NCBI GenBank assembly: GCA_029267335.1
Contig: JAJUJC010000004.1
Location: forward strand, 183,160-247,159
From: Intestinibacillus massiliensis
GTDB taxonomy: Bacteria; Bacillota; Clostridia; Oscillospirales; Butyricicoccaceae
DNA: 64,000 nt
Reading direction: 5' to 3'
Shown here: positions 31,177 to 40,156 of the stretch, piece by piece
How the letters are laid out: each line of letters begins with the position of its first letter
Position numbering within the stretch: the first letter of the stretch is position 1
Notes under the pieces: generated by a model
What the model was told of the DNA's origin: nothing
Databases searched by the model: none
Seen by the model: the letters and a program-made list of their open reading frames with translations, nothing else
Translations under genes and position numbers: made by a program

Positions 31177-32271
31177 ATGCGGGTCAGGCGAAAACGCGCA
31201 CCGGCGCGGCGCGGTGGAATCGGTCTGCCGGCGCTTTTGTGCGTGCTGAGCGCGGCAGCGCTGCTTGTTTATGCAAAGGCAGGCGGCGAACAGGAGGTGC
31301 GCGCACTGTTATCGCGGCTTGCCTCCAACCCGCGCTTTGTGCTGTCGACGATGGCATTGGAAACCGGCATTTATCCCGATCCCGCCTCGGCATCCACCGA
31401 GGTGCGCAGTCCGTTTGCCGCCGCCGCGGAGCACGAGGACGACGCAGAAAGCGCGGACGCGACCTCGACCGGAGAAAGCGGCTATGCGCCGACGGTACCC
31501 GCCGAAACGCCGACCATCGGGGACGGTAAGGCAACGACAAACGTGACCATCAACAACGCCACCAGTCTGAGCTATGACATCGGCGCCATGCTCGCCTCCC
31601 CGGAAACGCTGCGCGTGCAGGGCGACGGTCCTCAGGTCATGATTGTGCATACGCACAGCACGGAATCCTATAAGCCCGACGATGCGAATCGCTACACGCC
31701 AAGCGAGACCGACCGCACCCTCGACACGCGTTATAACGTCATTCGCGTGGGCGATGAGATTGCCAAGGTGCTCGAGGCGCGCGGGGTCAGAACCGTGCAC
31801 TGCCGCGAAATCTTTGACAATCCCGCCTATAACGGTTCGTACGACCGCTCGCTCAAAGCGATTGAGGCGCAGCTTGCCAAAACGCCGTCCATCCAGATCG
31901 TCATTGACGTACACCGCGACTCCATCGTCAAGGAGGATGGAACGATGTACAAAACCTCGTGCACGGTCGACGGAAAGCGCATGGCGCAGGTCATGATGGT
32001 CGTGGGCACGAACGCAGGCGGGCTAAAGCACGACGAGTGGCGGCGCAACCTCAACTACGCAGTCAATCTGCAAAGTCACATCCTTGCGAAGTATCCCACG
32101 CTCATGCGTCCGGTCAACCTGCGCAAGCAGCGCTTTAACCAGAGCGCCCGTTCGCCCGGCTCCATGCTCATCGAGGTCGGCTCCTCCGGCAACACGCTGA
32201 CCGAAGCGATCGACGCGGCAACGCGGTTCGCCCAGTGCCTTGCCGACGATCTGACCGGTAAACCCGCGTGA
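31177..32271 (+). CDS. spoIIP: Stage II sporulation protein P, engulfment amidase/endopeptidase
   Basis: A 364-residue cell-wall hydrolase that, with SpoIID and SpoIIM, thins septal peptidoglycan during engulfment. One membrane helix near the N-terminus (LPALLCVLSAAALLVYA), an Ala/Glu/Thr-rich linker (~60-115) and a catalytic domain (~150-360) are visible. Metal-ligand and active-site motifs are VHTHSTESY, VIDVHRDS and the closing RSPGSMLIEVGSSGNTLTEA with its Glu. GGAAGGTGGG precedes the ATG. It is the mother-cell partner of the gpr locus. Confidence 0.96.
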   Translation: MRVRRKRAPARRGGIGLPALLCVLSAAALLVYAKAGGEQEVRALLSRLASNPRFVLSTMALETGIYPDPASASTEVRSPFAAAAEHEDDAESADATSTGESGYAPTVPAETPTIGDGKATTNVTINNATSLSYDIGAMLASPETLRVQGDGPQVMIVHTHSTESYKPDDANRYTPSETDRTLDTRYNVIRVGDEIAKVLEARGVRTVHCREIFDNPAYNGSYDRSLKAIEAQLAKTPSIQIVIDVHRDSIVKEDGTMYKTSCTVDGKRMAQVMMVVGTNAGGLKHDEWRRNLNYAVNLQSHILAKYPTLMRPVNLRKQRFNQSARSPGSMLIEVGSSGNTLTEAIDAATRFAQCLADDLTGKPA

Positions 32272-32277
32272 TACCCG

Positions 32278-32330
32278 CATAAAAATCCCCTCTCTGTGGC
32301 AAACTGCGTTTGTCAAGGGAGGGATTTTTT
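32278..32330 (+). terminator. Hairpin between spoIIP and the germination genes that contains the next ribosome site
   Basis: AAAAATCCCCTCTCTG can pair with CAAGGGAGGGATTTTTTT around a ~16-base loop. The 3' arm contains the GGGAGGG ribosome site of the following gene. It may terminate spoIIP transcripts or mask translation of the receptor subunit. Confidence 0.6.
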
Positions 32331-32331
32331 T

Positions 32332-33804
32332 ATGCCCGGTCAGCCGCTTCACTCGGATTTTCTGCATTTTACGGACAATTTGGAGGACAACGTTGCACAA
32401 ATGCGCGCGCTGTTCCAAAACGACAATACCTTCGTCGTGCGCGCGATGGAAAGCCGTACCGCACCGCATCTGCGCTGCGCGGTCTTTTTCTTCGACGGCA
32501 TGGTCACAAATCTCGCGATCAACCAGAGCGTGCTGCGCCCGATCGCGGACTGGAACGGCGGCGCGCCCGTATCCGCCGAGGTGCTCGCGACGCGCATCTC
32601 GCAGATCAACGACAGCCGCGTCGAGCCGGACCCGTCGAACATGCTGTCCTCCCTGCTGTACGGCGATACGGTCATCCTGACCGAGGGCGACCCGCGTGCG
32701 GTCGTCGTCAACACCAAGGGCTTTGCGCTGCGTTCCTCGGGCGAACCGGACAACGAACGTGTGCTGCAAGGCCCGCGTGAGGGCTTTACCGAGGGTTTTA
32801 TGACCAATCTGTCCATGATCCGCCGCCGTCTGCGCACGCCGCATCTCAAATTCACCTTTTATCCGTTCGGAGAGCAGTCGCACACGACGGTGGTCCTGTG
32901 CTACATCGACGGCGTGTGCGACCCTGCGGTGATCCGGCAGTGGCAGCACCGCCTGTCGCGTTTTTCGCGTGACAGCGTGCTCGACGCGAACTATTTTTCC
33001 GAAACGCTGCGTGACCACCGGCTGTCTCCGTTTCCGACGATGGGCACGACCGAGCGACCGGACGTCGTCGCGGCGCGGCTGCTTGAGGGACAGGCGGCGC
33101 TGCTCGTCGACGGCACACCGGTCGCGCTGACCGCGCCCTATATCCTGCAAGCGTGCTTTCAGGCGAACGACGACTATTACCGCAACTTTTTCTACGTCGG
33201 ACTGGCACGCCTGCTGCGGCTCGCAGGCTTTGCGCTAAGCGTCGTCATCCCTGCACTCTATGTCAGCCTGCTGCTCTATCATCAGGAGATTTTGCCCACG
33301 CGGCTGCTCTTCGCGATTGCGGCGGCACGGCAGGGCGTGCCCATGCCCACGCTGCCCGAGACCCTGCTGCTGCTGCTCATTTTCGAGGTGCTCAAGGAGG
33401 CAGGCACGCGCACGCCCGGCGCGATCGGGCAGACGATGTCGATCGTCGGCGGTCTGGTGCTCGGACAGGCGGCGGTATCCGCGCGCTTCGTGTCCGCGCC
33501 GGTCGTCATCGTGGTCGCGGTCGCGGGCGTGCTCGGTCTGCTGTGTCCCAAGCTGACGACCGCCGCAATGATCTCGCGCTTTTTCCTGCTCGCGTGCGGC
33601 GCGGTGCTCGGGCTGTACGGCGTGTTCTTCGGGTGTGCGCTGCTGCTTGCGCATTTGTGCGCGCTCGATTCCTTCGGTGTGCCGTATTTGCTCAATCTGC
33701 TGCCACGCGTATCGCCCCATCTGGAGGATGCGTATGTACGCGCGCCGTGGTATGCGATGCGCCGGCGCGGGCGTTTCGTCGCGCAGGAGGAGGAAAAGCC
33801 ATGA
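32332..33804 (+). CDS. Spore germinant receptor subunit A (GerA/GerKA family)
   Basis: A 490-residue subunit. The N-terminal ~280 residues are the soluble substrate-binding-like domain (NLEDNVAQMRALFQNDNTF, VLQGPREGFTEGF, PFPTMGTTERPDVVAARLLEG). These are followed by about five membrane helices with TLPETLLLLLIFEVLKEAGTRTPGAIGQTMSIVGGLVLGQAAV, the most conserved block of GerA proteins. It acts in the spore inner membrane to sense nutrients and open ion release. The start is the ATG at 32332; it overlaps the C subunit gene by 4 bases. Confidence 0.95.
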   Translation: MPGQPLHSDFLHFTDNLEDNVAQMRALFQNDNTFVVRAMESRTAPHLRCAVFFFDGMVTNLAINQSVLRPIADWNGGAPVSAEVLATRISQINDSRVEPDPSNMLSSLLYGDTVILTEGDPRAVVVNTKGFALRSSGEPDNERVLQGPREGFTEGFMTNLSMIRRRLRTPHLKFTFYPFGEQSHTTVVLCYIDGVCDPAVIRQWQHRLSRFSRDSVLDANYFSETLRDHRLSPFPTMGTTERPDVVAARLLEGQAALLVDGTPVALTAPYILQACFQANDDYYRNFFYVGLARLLRLAGFALSVVIPALYVSLLLYHQEILPTRLLFAIAAARQGVPMPTLPETLLLLLIFEVLKEAGTRTPGAIGQTMSIVGGLVLGQAAVSARFVSAPVVIVVAVAGVLGLLCPKLTTAAMISRFFLLACGAVLGLYGVFFGCALLLAHLCALDSFGVPYLLNLLPRVSPHLEDAYVRAPWYAMRRRGRFVAQEEEKP

Positions 33805-34448
33805 AAAAACTGCTTGTACTGCTTGCGTTCCTGCTGCTAGCGGGCTGCGGCGACGCGCGCGAGACCGGACTGCTCGCGCCGGTGTCCTCGGCAGCGCTGT
33901 CGCGGCAGACGGACGGCTTGCAACTCAGCGCGGAGACCGTCTTTCAGGACAGCACCGAGGGCAAGGCGACTCCGCAGTATCTGTCCGCCGAGGCGCAGAC
34001 CGTGCCCAATGTATTTCGCTCCATCGCAAACAATGTCGGCGGGGAGTTTTACTTCTCCCATGCGCAGGTCATTGTGCTCGACGATGCATTTGCGCGCGAG
34101 GGGCTTGCGCCGCTGTGTGAATATCTGTGCGACAAGAGCGAAATTCGGCTCGATGTGCGTCTGTGTGTCGCGCGTGGTGTGACTGCCGAACAGGTGCTGC
34201 GCGCCTGGGCGCCCAACGGCGAGGTGCCGGGGTTTTCGCTGTCCCGCCTGCTCGCGCAGGGGGAAAAGCGCGGCACTGGCGTGGATATGCCGCTGTTTCG
34301 CTTTCTCGACGACCTGATCGCGCAGCGGGACAGCGCGCTGCCCGCGGTCACGCTCGGCATCGACGGACAGGCGATCCCGGACGGCACCGCGCTCTTTTCG
34401 GGCGGCAAGCTGACCGGTTTTATGGAGGGGGTGCCGCGCCATGCGTGA
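33801..34448 (+). CDS. Spore germination protein GerC-type lipoprotein, shortened
   Basis: A 215-residue lipoprotein. The signal peptide with lipobox LLLAGCG puts the lipidated Cys at residue 18. The following ~190 residues match the N-terminal domain of GerC proteins, with SAEAQTVPNVFRSIANNVGGEFYFSHAQVIVLDD and EIRLDVRLCVARG. Typical GerC proteins have ~370-400 residues; the C-terminal domain is absent, with the stop followed at once by the GerB start, so this looks like a settled short form and not a frameshift. GGAGGAGG precedes the ATG. Competing frames over this region lack homology. Confidence 0.88.
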   Translation: MKKLLVLLAFLLLAGCGDARETGLLAPVSSAALSRQTDGLQLSAETVFQDSTEGKATPQYLSAEAQTVPNVFRSIANNVGGEFYFSHAQVIVLDDAFAREGLAPLCEYLCDKSEIRLDVRLCVARGVTAEQVLRAWAPNGEVPGFSLSRLLAQGEKRGTGVDMPLFRFLDDLIAQRDSALPAVTLGIDGQAIPDGTALFSGGKLTGFMEGVPRHA

Positions 34449-35322
34449 GACCGCTTTCCCGCGCTGGCAGTTCTCACTGACTGCGCTGTTCGTGCTCGCG
34501 GACGCGCTCTATCTGCCCGCGTCGCCGCGCACGCTATGGCTTGCGCTGCCCGCCGCCGGACTGATCGCCTTCCCGCTGCTCTGGCTTGCATGCCGCGTGC
34601 TGCGCGGACACGACCCGCTCGCGGGCAGCGGGGTATGGAGCCGGCTGCTCGCCGCGCTGTTTGCGGTGCTCGCAATGTACGCCGCGCTCGGCTCCGCGCT
34701 GCGGCTCGTCGCGTTCTGGCATCGCACGACCTTTCCGCTGCTGCCCACCTTTGTCAGCTTTGTGCTGCTCGTCGCGGCGGGCATGCGGCTCGCGCGCGCG
34801 GGCACAGTGCATCTGACCATGTGGGCGCTGCCCACGCTCATCGCGGTGCTCGTACCGCTCACGCTATCGCTGCTGCTGACCGCGCACGACTGGCGCGTGT
34901 CCGAGCTGCTCCCCCTGTTGCCCGCGCGCGGCTTCGGCAAACTCGTTCTTGTGTGCCTGCGCGATGTGTATTTGCCCGCGTGCTTCCCGTTTTTGCTGCT
35001 TCTCGGACGCGAAAAACCCGGTAAAGCCGCCGCATCCGGCGTACTGTTCGCGTCCGTTGTGCTCAGCGCGACCGCTGCGCGCAATCTCATGCTGCTCGGC
35101 GCGGGCACGGCGGCGCGCATCCCCTACCCCACCTTTGCCTCTGCCGGACTGGTTTCGGTCGGGGACTTTTTTCAGCGCGGCGAAGCGCTCATCGCAGGCT
35201 GCCTGACGCTGTGCGAGCTTGCGCGGCTCGCGGTGCTCTTTCTGGTCGCGGCGCGCGGGCTACGCACGGCGTTCCTCGGGTTCGAGCGGCTACTGCGGTG
35301 CAAAAAAACGCTGCCGCGCTGA
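34441..35322 (+). CDS. Spore germinant receptor subunit B (GerAB/spore permease family), short
   Basis: A 293-residue membrane protein with about eight helices, related to amino-acid/polyamine transporters. SYPTF-like IPYPTFASAGLVSVGDFFQRGEALIAGC corresponds to the conserved helix near the C-terminus of GerB proteins. The usual length is ~360 residues with ten helices, so one or two N-terminal helices may be missing. It overlaps the C subunit by 8 bases and completes an A-C-B receptor operon. Confidence 0.85.
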   Translation: MRETAFPRWQFSLTALFVLADALYLPASPRTLWLALPAAGLIAFPLLWLACRVLRGHDPLAGSGVWSRLLAALFAVLAMYAALGSALRLVAFWHRTTFPLLPTFVSFVLLVAAGMRLARAGTVHLTMWALPTLIAVLVPLTLSLLLTAHDWRVSELLPLLPARGFGKLVLVCLRDVYLPACFPFLLLLGREKPGKAAASGVLFASVVLSATAARNLMLLGAGTAARIPYPTFASAGLVSVGDFFQRGEALIAGCLTLCELARLAVLFLVAARGLRTAFLGFERLLRCKKTLPR

Positions 35323-35387
35323 GTACGCCCTTTCTTTTTGCGCCGCTTTATGCTATGCTGTAAAGCAGAACAGGAGCGTGAACACAG

Positions 35388-35732
35388 ATGAACGATCAGG
35401 ACGAGCGTGAAGCGCTTGAGGATGCGCTGACGGCGGCGGCGCGCATGCAGGCGACCTTTCTCGAGGAACAGATGGCGCTGCACGGCGTGCACGCAGATGA
35501 GGAGGATGAAGCGGACGACAGCGACACCCTAACGCAGGCGCGCGCCGCGCTCGCGGAGTGCTGTGCACTACTTGAATGCACGCGCGCGGGATGGCTTGCG
35601 CGCCACAACGAGCTGGTGTTCAGCGGATGCGACAGCGACGCGCTCGGTGCGCGCATTGATGCGCTCGACGACGCACTGCTGGCGCTCGAACGCGACGCCG
35701 CGGCGCTCGACACACTTGCACACGACACCTAA
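35388..35732 (+). CDS. Hypothetical acidic helical protein, 114 residues
   Basis: A cytosolic protein with a strongly acidic centre (EEDEADDSD) between Ala- and Leu-rich helices; the C-terminal LDDALLALERDAAALDTLAHDT is likely coiled coil. GGAG lies upstream of the ATG and a terminator lies 40 bases after the stop. It follows the germination operon by 65 bases. No family is recognised. Compositionally it could be a spore-core or chaperone-like protein, but nothing proves this. Confidence 0.65.
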   Translation: MNDQDEREALEDALTAAARMQATFLEEQMALHGVHADEEDEADDSDTLTQARAALAECCALLECTRAGWLARHNELVFSGCDSDALGARIDALDDALLALERDAAALDTLAHDT

Positions 35733-35774
35733 AAACGCGCGCAGCAGTGTTTGCACGCATTTCACCCGATATTT

Positions 35775-35816
35775 TCAGGGCATCACCGTTGTCTTTTGCG
35801 GTGATGCCCTGATTTT
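35775..35816 (+). terminator. Terminator after the germination region
   Basis: CAGGGCATCACCG pairs with CGGTGATGCCCTG, followed by ATTTTAT. Confidence 0.85.
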
Positions 35817-36051
35817 ATATGCCACTGTCGCCCCTGCAAGCAAACGTAATGTGGCGGCGTAACAATGATGCTTATTGCGCAACATTATCTGTCAAAAACG
35901 ATGGTACGGTATCCTACCCCAGCGCGCTTTTATGCGATGCCTGATGAATACAGCTCAAAAAGATAGTAAAAAAACAACTTGAAGCACAGCTTGATCTGTG
36001 ATAAAATTATTGTTTGTTTATTAAGCACTCGAAGGGAACGGAGGAAGGCAA
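35817..36051. other. AT-rich leader of the low-GC island
   Basis: No gene is seen. GC content falls from this point. It contains the promoter at 35979-36007 with an internal CACAG/CTGTG dyad. Confidence 0.6.
35979..36007 (+). promoter_or_regulatory. Sigma-A promoter of the FUSC-like gene
   Basis: TTGAAG (35979-35984), 17-base spacer, TAAAAT (36002-36007). CACAG-CTTGAT-CTGTG occupies the spacer as an inverted repeat. Confidence 0.68.
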
Positions 36052-37122
36052 ATGAACTTTTATAATGCACTGCAGCTCGATCCTGCTGTTCTGAAGGGTA
36101 ATTTCGCGGCTGCAGAAACCAAACACGAACAGCGAAAATGGCTGAGCGCACTTGTAGTACGGGACATACTGTTGGTTCTCTTTGCCATTGTATTTGTCAC
36201 AACGCTGTCTGAGCTGTTTGGCAGTGAAAACAGTAGCATGGCAGTTGTGATTTTCTGCATTTTGCTCAGCGTGCGCATGGTAGACTTTGGGTATAACATC
36301 AGACATTCCTTATGCAGTCTGTCCATTCTCTTTTTGCTTCTTTGGATTTCTCCCTGGCTACAGCATCAGGTTCCTGCAGGATTTGGTTTGGTGATTAATT
36401 TTTTCTCCCTGCTTCTTATCGTTGTTCTAGCTTGTGAAAACCCGGAGATGGGCAATGGCGGTTTATATCTATTTGGCTATATCTTTTTGACCGGGAGCTA
36501 TGTGACTTATCCTGCAATGCTTGCGCGTGGCTTATTGACCTTGATTGGATTTGTCATTTGTGCAGGTGTGCTGATACGAAATCATCGCCATAAACATACA
36601 GACGTTACACTTCGTCATGTGGTTGGGCATTTTCAGCTTAGCAATTCAAAGTCACAGTGGCAGTTACAACTGGCTCTTGGTGTGAGCATTTTGCTTTTTT
36701 TGGGCAGTGTCATACATATGGAACGTTTTGTATGGGCCGGATTTGCCTGCTCCTCTCTCTTGTCTACATATCCGGTTCGGGTGAAGGAACGTTTGTGGGA
36801 ACGTGTATCCGGTGTGGTTCTTGGCTCTGCCCTTTTCGGAATTGTTGCTGTTCTGATACCTGCGAGTTGGCTTTTCCTGCTTGGCCCTATTTCCGGTTTA
36901 TGTCTCGGGCTGTGTGCCACTTATCGTTATAAGACGGTTTTTAATTGTTTTGGTGCACTTTCTTTGGCAACCACCATTTATGGTTTGGGGGGATCGATTC
37001 TTTTGAGAGTGTGCAATAATATTTTGGGCATTCTTTTTGGTGTAGCGTTCTTTCATTTTTTTCGACAGGGTTTTTGGACCCGACCAGTGATGAAAAGCAG
37101 TCCACCCGTCTCAAGTGATTGA
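36052..37122 (+). CDS. FUSC/aromatic-acid-exporter-like membrane protein, low GC
   Basis: A 356-residue protein with about ten hydrophobic segments in two sets separated by a soluble stretch (~185-215, HKHTDVTLRHVVGHFQLSNSKSQWQLQLALG). The second set restarts with FVWAGFACSSLLSTYPVRVKERLWERVSGVVLGS, the pattern seen in FUSC-type proteins. Possible role: export of aromatic acids or other organic anions. Codon use is clearly AT-richer than all neighbours: one sampled row (36421-36480) has 26 G+C in 60, against 45 of 60 at 34501-34560. This points to acquisition by transfer. GGAGGAAGG precedes the ATG. Confidence 0.8.
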   Translation: MNFYNALQLDPAVLKGNFAAAETKHEQRKWLSALVVRDILLVLFAIVFVTTLSELFGSENSSMAVVIFCILLSVRMVDFGYNIRHSLCSLSILFLLLWISPWLQHQVPAGFGLVINFFSLLLIVVLACENPEMGNGGLYLFGYIFLTGSYVTYPAMLARGLLTLIGFVICAGVLIRNHRHKHTDVTLRHVVGHFQLSNSKSQWQLQLALGVSILLFLGSVIHMERFVWAGFACSSLLSTYPVRVKERLWERVSGVVLGSALFGIVAVLIPASWLFLLGPISGLCLGLCATYRYKTVFNCFGALSLATTIYGLGGSILLRVCNNILGILFGVAFFHFFRQGFWTRPVMKSSPPVSSD

Positions 37123-37171
37123 CGACCTTATTTGTGAAACGAAGTGCTCTCTGCTTTAAGTTTCCGTGCAC

Positions 37172-37211
37172 GAAAAAAGCGACAGCACAATATCTTGTGG
37201 CTGTCGCTTTT
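37172..37211. terminator. Bidirectional terminator
   Basis: AAAAAGCGACAGC and GCTGTCGCTTTT flank CAATATCTTGTG. It ends the FUSC-like gene and the reverse-strand PFL gene. Confidence 0.85.
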
Positions 37212-37224
37212 CGTTTTGTTCGCT

Positions 37225-38589
37225 TTAGTTTTTCAGGCTGTGGATCGGTGCGGGAACACGACCGCCGCGCCCAATGAACTTCGCAGGAGATACGGTCGAG
37301 ATCGGCATGATGGGCGCTGCGCCAAGCAGACCGCCGAACTCCACACTGTCACCGACCTGCTTGCCGACCGCAGGAATGACGCGCACCGCAGTCGTCTTGG
37401 TGTTGACGACACCGATCGCGATTTCGTCCGCGATCAGACCGGAAATGACGTCCGCCGTCGTATCACCGGGCACGGCGACCATGTCGATACCGACCGAGCA
37501 CACCGCGGTCATCGCCTCGAGTTTTTGCATCGTGAGTACGCCGGACGCCGCCGCCGCGATCATACCCTCGTCCTCGGACACCGGAATGAACGCACCGGAC
37601 AAACCACCGACCGACGAGGATGCCATAACGCCGCCCTTCTTGACCGCGTCGTTGAGCATCGCGAGGATCGCGGTCGTGCCGCAGCCGCCGCACACCTCAA
37701 GGCCGACCTCTTCGATGATGCGCGCGACCGAGTCGCCGATGGCGGGCGTGGGCGCGAGCGACAGATCGACAATGCCGAACGGCACACCCAAACGGTCGCT
37801 TGCCAGCGAGCCGACGAGTTGACCCATGCGCGTGATCTTGAACGCGGTCTTTTTGATGACCTCCGCGATCTCACCGATCGAGCAGTCGCCCGCACGGCGA
37901 ATGGCGGACTGCACGACGCCCGGGCCGGATACGCCGACATTGAGCACGGTCTCAGGCTCGCCGATGCCGTGGAACGCACCCGCCATGAACGGGTTGTCAT
38001 CGACTGCGTTTGCGAACACGACGAGCTTTGCGCAGCCCATCGAGTTGTTATCCGCGGTGATCTCCGCGGTTTTCTTGATGATCTTACCCATCAGCGCGAT
38101 CGCGTCGAGATTGACGCCCGCCTTGGTCGAGGCAACGTTGACCGACGAGCACACGCGCTCGGTTGTTGCGAGTGCCTCGGGGATGGAGTTGATGAGAATT
38201 TCGTCGCCCTTGGCGAAGCCCTTCTGCACGAGCGCGGAAAAGCCGCCGATGAAATTGACGCCGGTCGTCGCCGCCGCGCGGTCAAGCGCGTGCGCAAGCG
38301 GAACATAGCTGTCCGCGGTCGACGTTGCGCCCACCATTGCAATGGGCGTGACGGAAATGCGCTTGTGGATGATCGGGATGCCGAGCTCCCGCTCGATCTG
38401 CTCGCCGGTCGCGACGAGCTTTTCCGCGCGACGCGTAATCTTGTCATACACCTTGTCGCACAGCACATGGATGTCGTCCGCCGCAAGGTCGCGCAGCGAA
38501 ATGCCCATTGTGATCGTGCGAATGTCGAGGTGTTCCTCTTCGATCATCTGGATGGTCTCCAGAATATCCTTTGTGTTAATCATAGACAT
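37225..38589 (-). CDS. PFL family protein (UPF0210/DUF711)
   Basis: A 454-residue UPF0210 protein, distantly pyruvate-formate-lyase-like in fold but without the glycyl-radical motif. Conserved stretches are [57 protein letters not shown] and [18 protein letters not shown]. The biochemical role is unknown. It lies 14 bases downstream of an ACT-domain gene; this pairing is widely conserved in Firmicutes, which suggests a common regulatory or metabolic task. Confidence 0.93.
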   Translation of the reverse strand: MSMINTKDILETIQMIEEEHLDIRTITMGISLRDLAADDIHVLCDKVYDKITRRAEKLVATGEQIERELGIPIIHKRISVTPIAMVGATSTADSYVPLAHALDRAAATTGVNFIGGFSALVQKGFAKGDEILINSIPEALATTERVCSSVNVASTKAGVNLDAIALMGKIIKKTAEITADNNSMGCAKLVVFANAVDDNPFMAGAFHGIGEPETVLNVGVSGPGVVQSAIRRAGDCSIGEIAEVIKKTAFKITRMGQLVGSLASDRLGVPFGIVDLSLAPTPAIGDSVARIIEEVGLEVCGGCGTTAILAMLNDAVKKGGVMASSSVGGLSGAFIPVSEDEGMIAAAASGVLTMQKLEAMTAVCSVGIDMVAVPGDTTADVISGLIADEIAIGVVNTKTTAVRVIPAVGKQVGDSVEFGGLLGAAPIMPISTVSPAKFIGRGGRVPAPIHSLKN

Positions 38590-38603
38590 GTCCTGTACCC
38601 CGC

Positions 38604-38873
38604 TTAAATCTTGTGCATCGCGTCGAAAATATCCTCATGCATGGTGTGGATCTTCATGCCGAGTTCCTCGCCGTCGCGATCAAGACGGTCTGCAAGGGTG
38701 TTGAACTCGACGGTACAGCGATCGATATTGACCAGCATGACCATTGCGAACATATCGTCCATGACATTCTGTGAGATGTCGACGATGTTGACCTGATGCT
38801 CATAGAGCGTGTTGGAGATTTTGGCAATGATGCCGGTACGATCCTTTCCAACGACGGTGATGACTGCACGCAT
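38604..38873 (-). CDS. ACT-domain protein (UPF0237)
   Basis: An 89-residue single ACT domain: [33 protein letters not shown] at the N-terminus, then a MVMLVNID strand. ACT domains bind amino acids and alter partner proteins; this one resembles GcvR-type regulators. AGGAGGA lies before the ATG. It is coupled with the UPF0210 gene. Confidence 0.93.
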   Translation of the reverse strand: MRAVITVVGKDRTGIIAKISNTLYEHQVNIVDISQNVMDDMFAMVMLVNIDRCTVEFNTLADRLDRDGEELGMKIHTMHEDIFDAMHKI

Positions 38874-38903
38874 AATTTGTTCCTCCTACATGTATGGTGA
38901 ATT

Positions 38904-40070
38904 TTATGGATTGACAAAATCGAGTGCGGATTCGTCCGCAGACAGGACCTCCGCGATGACGGCGTTCGACACCAGAAAACCGCGGTCGGTCAGATACCAG
39001 CGATCCATATCGCAGGCGGCAAGCCCATGCGCGGCGAGCGGACGCAGCTTTTCGGCATACGGCTCAAAATCGCGCTGGAACAGCCGGTGAAAGTCGCTTT
39101 CGGACACGCCGTCGCGTGTGCGCAGACGCAGCATGAGGTATTCGCCGTGCCGCTGCATCGTGGGCACGTCCTCCTCATCGGATACGATCGAGCCGCCGTC
39201 CGCGGTCAGCCCCGCGCAATAGGCGTCGAGGTCGCGCACGAACTCGAAACGGCGGCCGCCGAGATAGGAATGCGCCCCCGGCCCCAGACCGAGGTATTCG
39301 GACAGATCCCAATATTTGCTGTTGTGGCGCGAACGCTGTCCCGCACGCGCCCAGTTGGAGATTTCGTAATGTGCAAAACCCGCGCCTGCAAGTCTATCGC
39401 ACAGCGCAAGATAGGTTTCCGCCTGTGCATCATCATCAGGCAGCGGCGGATTCTCGCGCGCCATACGCGTGCCGGGTTCGAGTTTTAAGCTGTAGCACGA
39501 CAGATGGGTCGGGCACAGGGCAAGCGCCGCGTCGACCGACGCGAGAAAGCCCTGGGTGGTCTGGTGCGGCAGACCGTACATAAGGTCAAGGCTCAGGTTG
39601 TCAAACCCGAGTGCCTGAGCGGTCTCGACCGCCGCGCGTGCCTCTGCAAAGGTATGCACACGGCCGAGTGTCGCAAGCTCGTCATCGTTTGCCGATTGCA
39701 GACCGACCGAAAGGCGGTTGACGCCCGCTTTTTTGAGTTTTTTGAGCAAGGGCTTGGTCATGCTGTCGGGATTGCACTCGACCGTGATCTCCGCGTTCTT
39801 CGCGAGTGTGAAGCGCTTGCCGATCTCGGTCAGCAGCGCGGTCAGCCGCTTTTCCCCGAGATAGGACGGCGTGCCGCCCCCAAAATAAACCGTATCGACC
39901 GTGTAGCCGCCGCACACCGCGCCGTATTCGCGCAGGTGCGCGAGCAGCGCCGCGACATAGGCGTCCATGCGTCCGCCCTGACCGGAAAGCGAGTAAAAAT
40001 CGCAATAATAGCATTTGGATACGCAAAACGGGACATGGATATACAGTCCCAGTTGCTTTGTCAGTTTCAA
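38904..40070 (-). CDS. hemW: Heme chaperone HemW (radical SAM)
   Basis: A 388-residue radical SAM protein. The cluster motif CVSKCYYCDF (CX3CX2C) is near residue 18, followed by YFGGGTPS, ECNPDS, GVNRLSVGLQSAND and the HemW-specific HYEISNWARAGQRSRHN and GLGPGAHSYL. The C-terminal winged-helix-like HemN_C domain is present. It delivers heme to proteins. It was long annotated as coproporphyrinogen oxidase, but the extra Cys of HemN is lacking. A TTG at 40070 with GGGGGA upstream is preferred; an ATG at 40103 would add 11 residues. It sits downstream of lepA, as in Bacillus. Confidence 0.93.
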   Translation of the reverse strand: MKLTKQLGLYIHVPFCVSKCYYCDFYSLSGQGGRMDAYVAALLAHLREYGAVCGGYTVDTVYFGGGTPSYLGEKRLTALLTEIGKRFTLAKNAEITVECNPDSMTKPLLKKLKKAGVNRLSVGLQSANDDELATLGRVHTFAEARAAVETAQALGFDNLSLDLMYGLPHQTTQGFLASVDAALALCPTHLSCYSLKLEPGTRMARENPPLPDDDAQAETYLALCDRLAGAGFAHYEISNWARAGQRSRHNSKYWDLSEYLGLGPGAHSYLGGRRFEFVRDLDAYCAGLTADGGSIVSDEEDVPTMQRHGEYLMLRLRTRDGVSESDFHRLFQRDFEPYAEKLRPLAAHGLAACDMDRWYLTDRGFLVSNAVIAEVLSADESALDFVNP

Positions 40071-40156
40071 TGAAATGTTCCCCCTGCCTCCCGCGTACTG
40101 CATCGTTTGCAGCGCGCGGGAGTGTTCGGCGCGCGTGCTGTGCGCAGGTGCGCCGA

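Noticed and set aside
33153..34448. A 431-codon forward frame spanning the end of the receptor A gene and the GerC gene
   Set aside because: It merges Ala/Arg-rich nonsense with the true GerC sequence; GerC starts at 33801 with a lipobox and its own ribosome site.
35979..36007. The CACAG-CTTGAT-CTGTG dyad as a defined catabolite-response site
   Set aside because: It does not match the cre consensus and may occur by chance in the promoter spacer.
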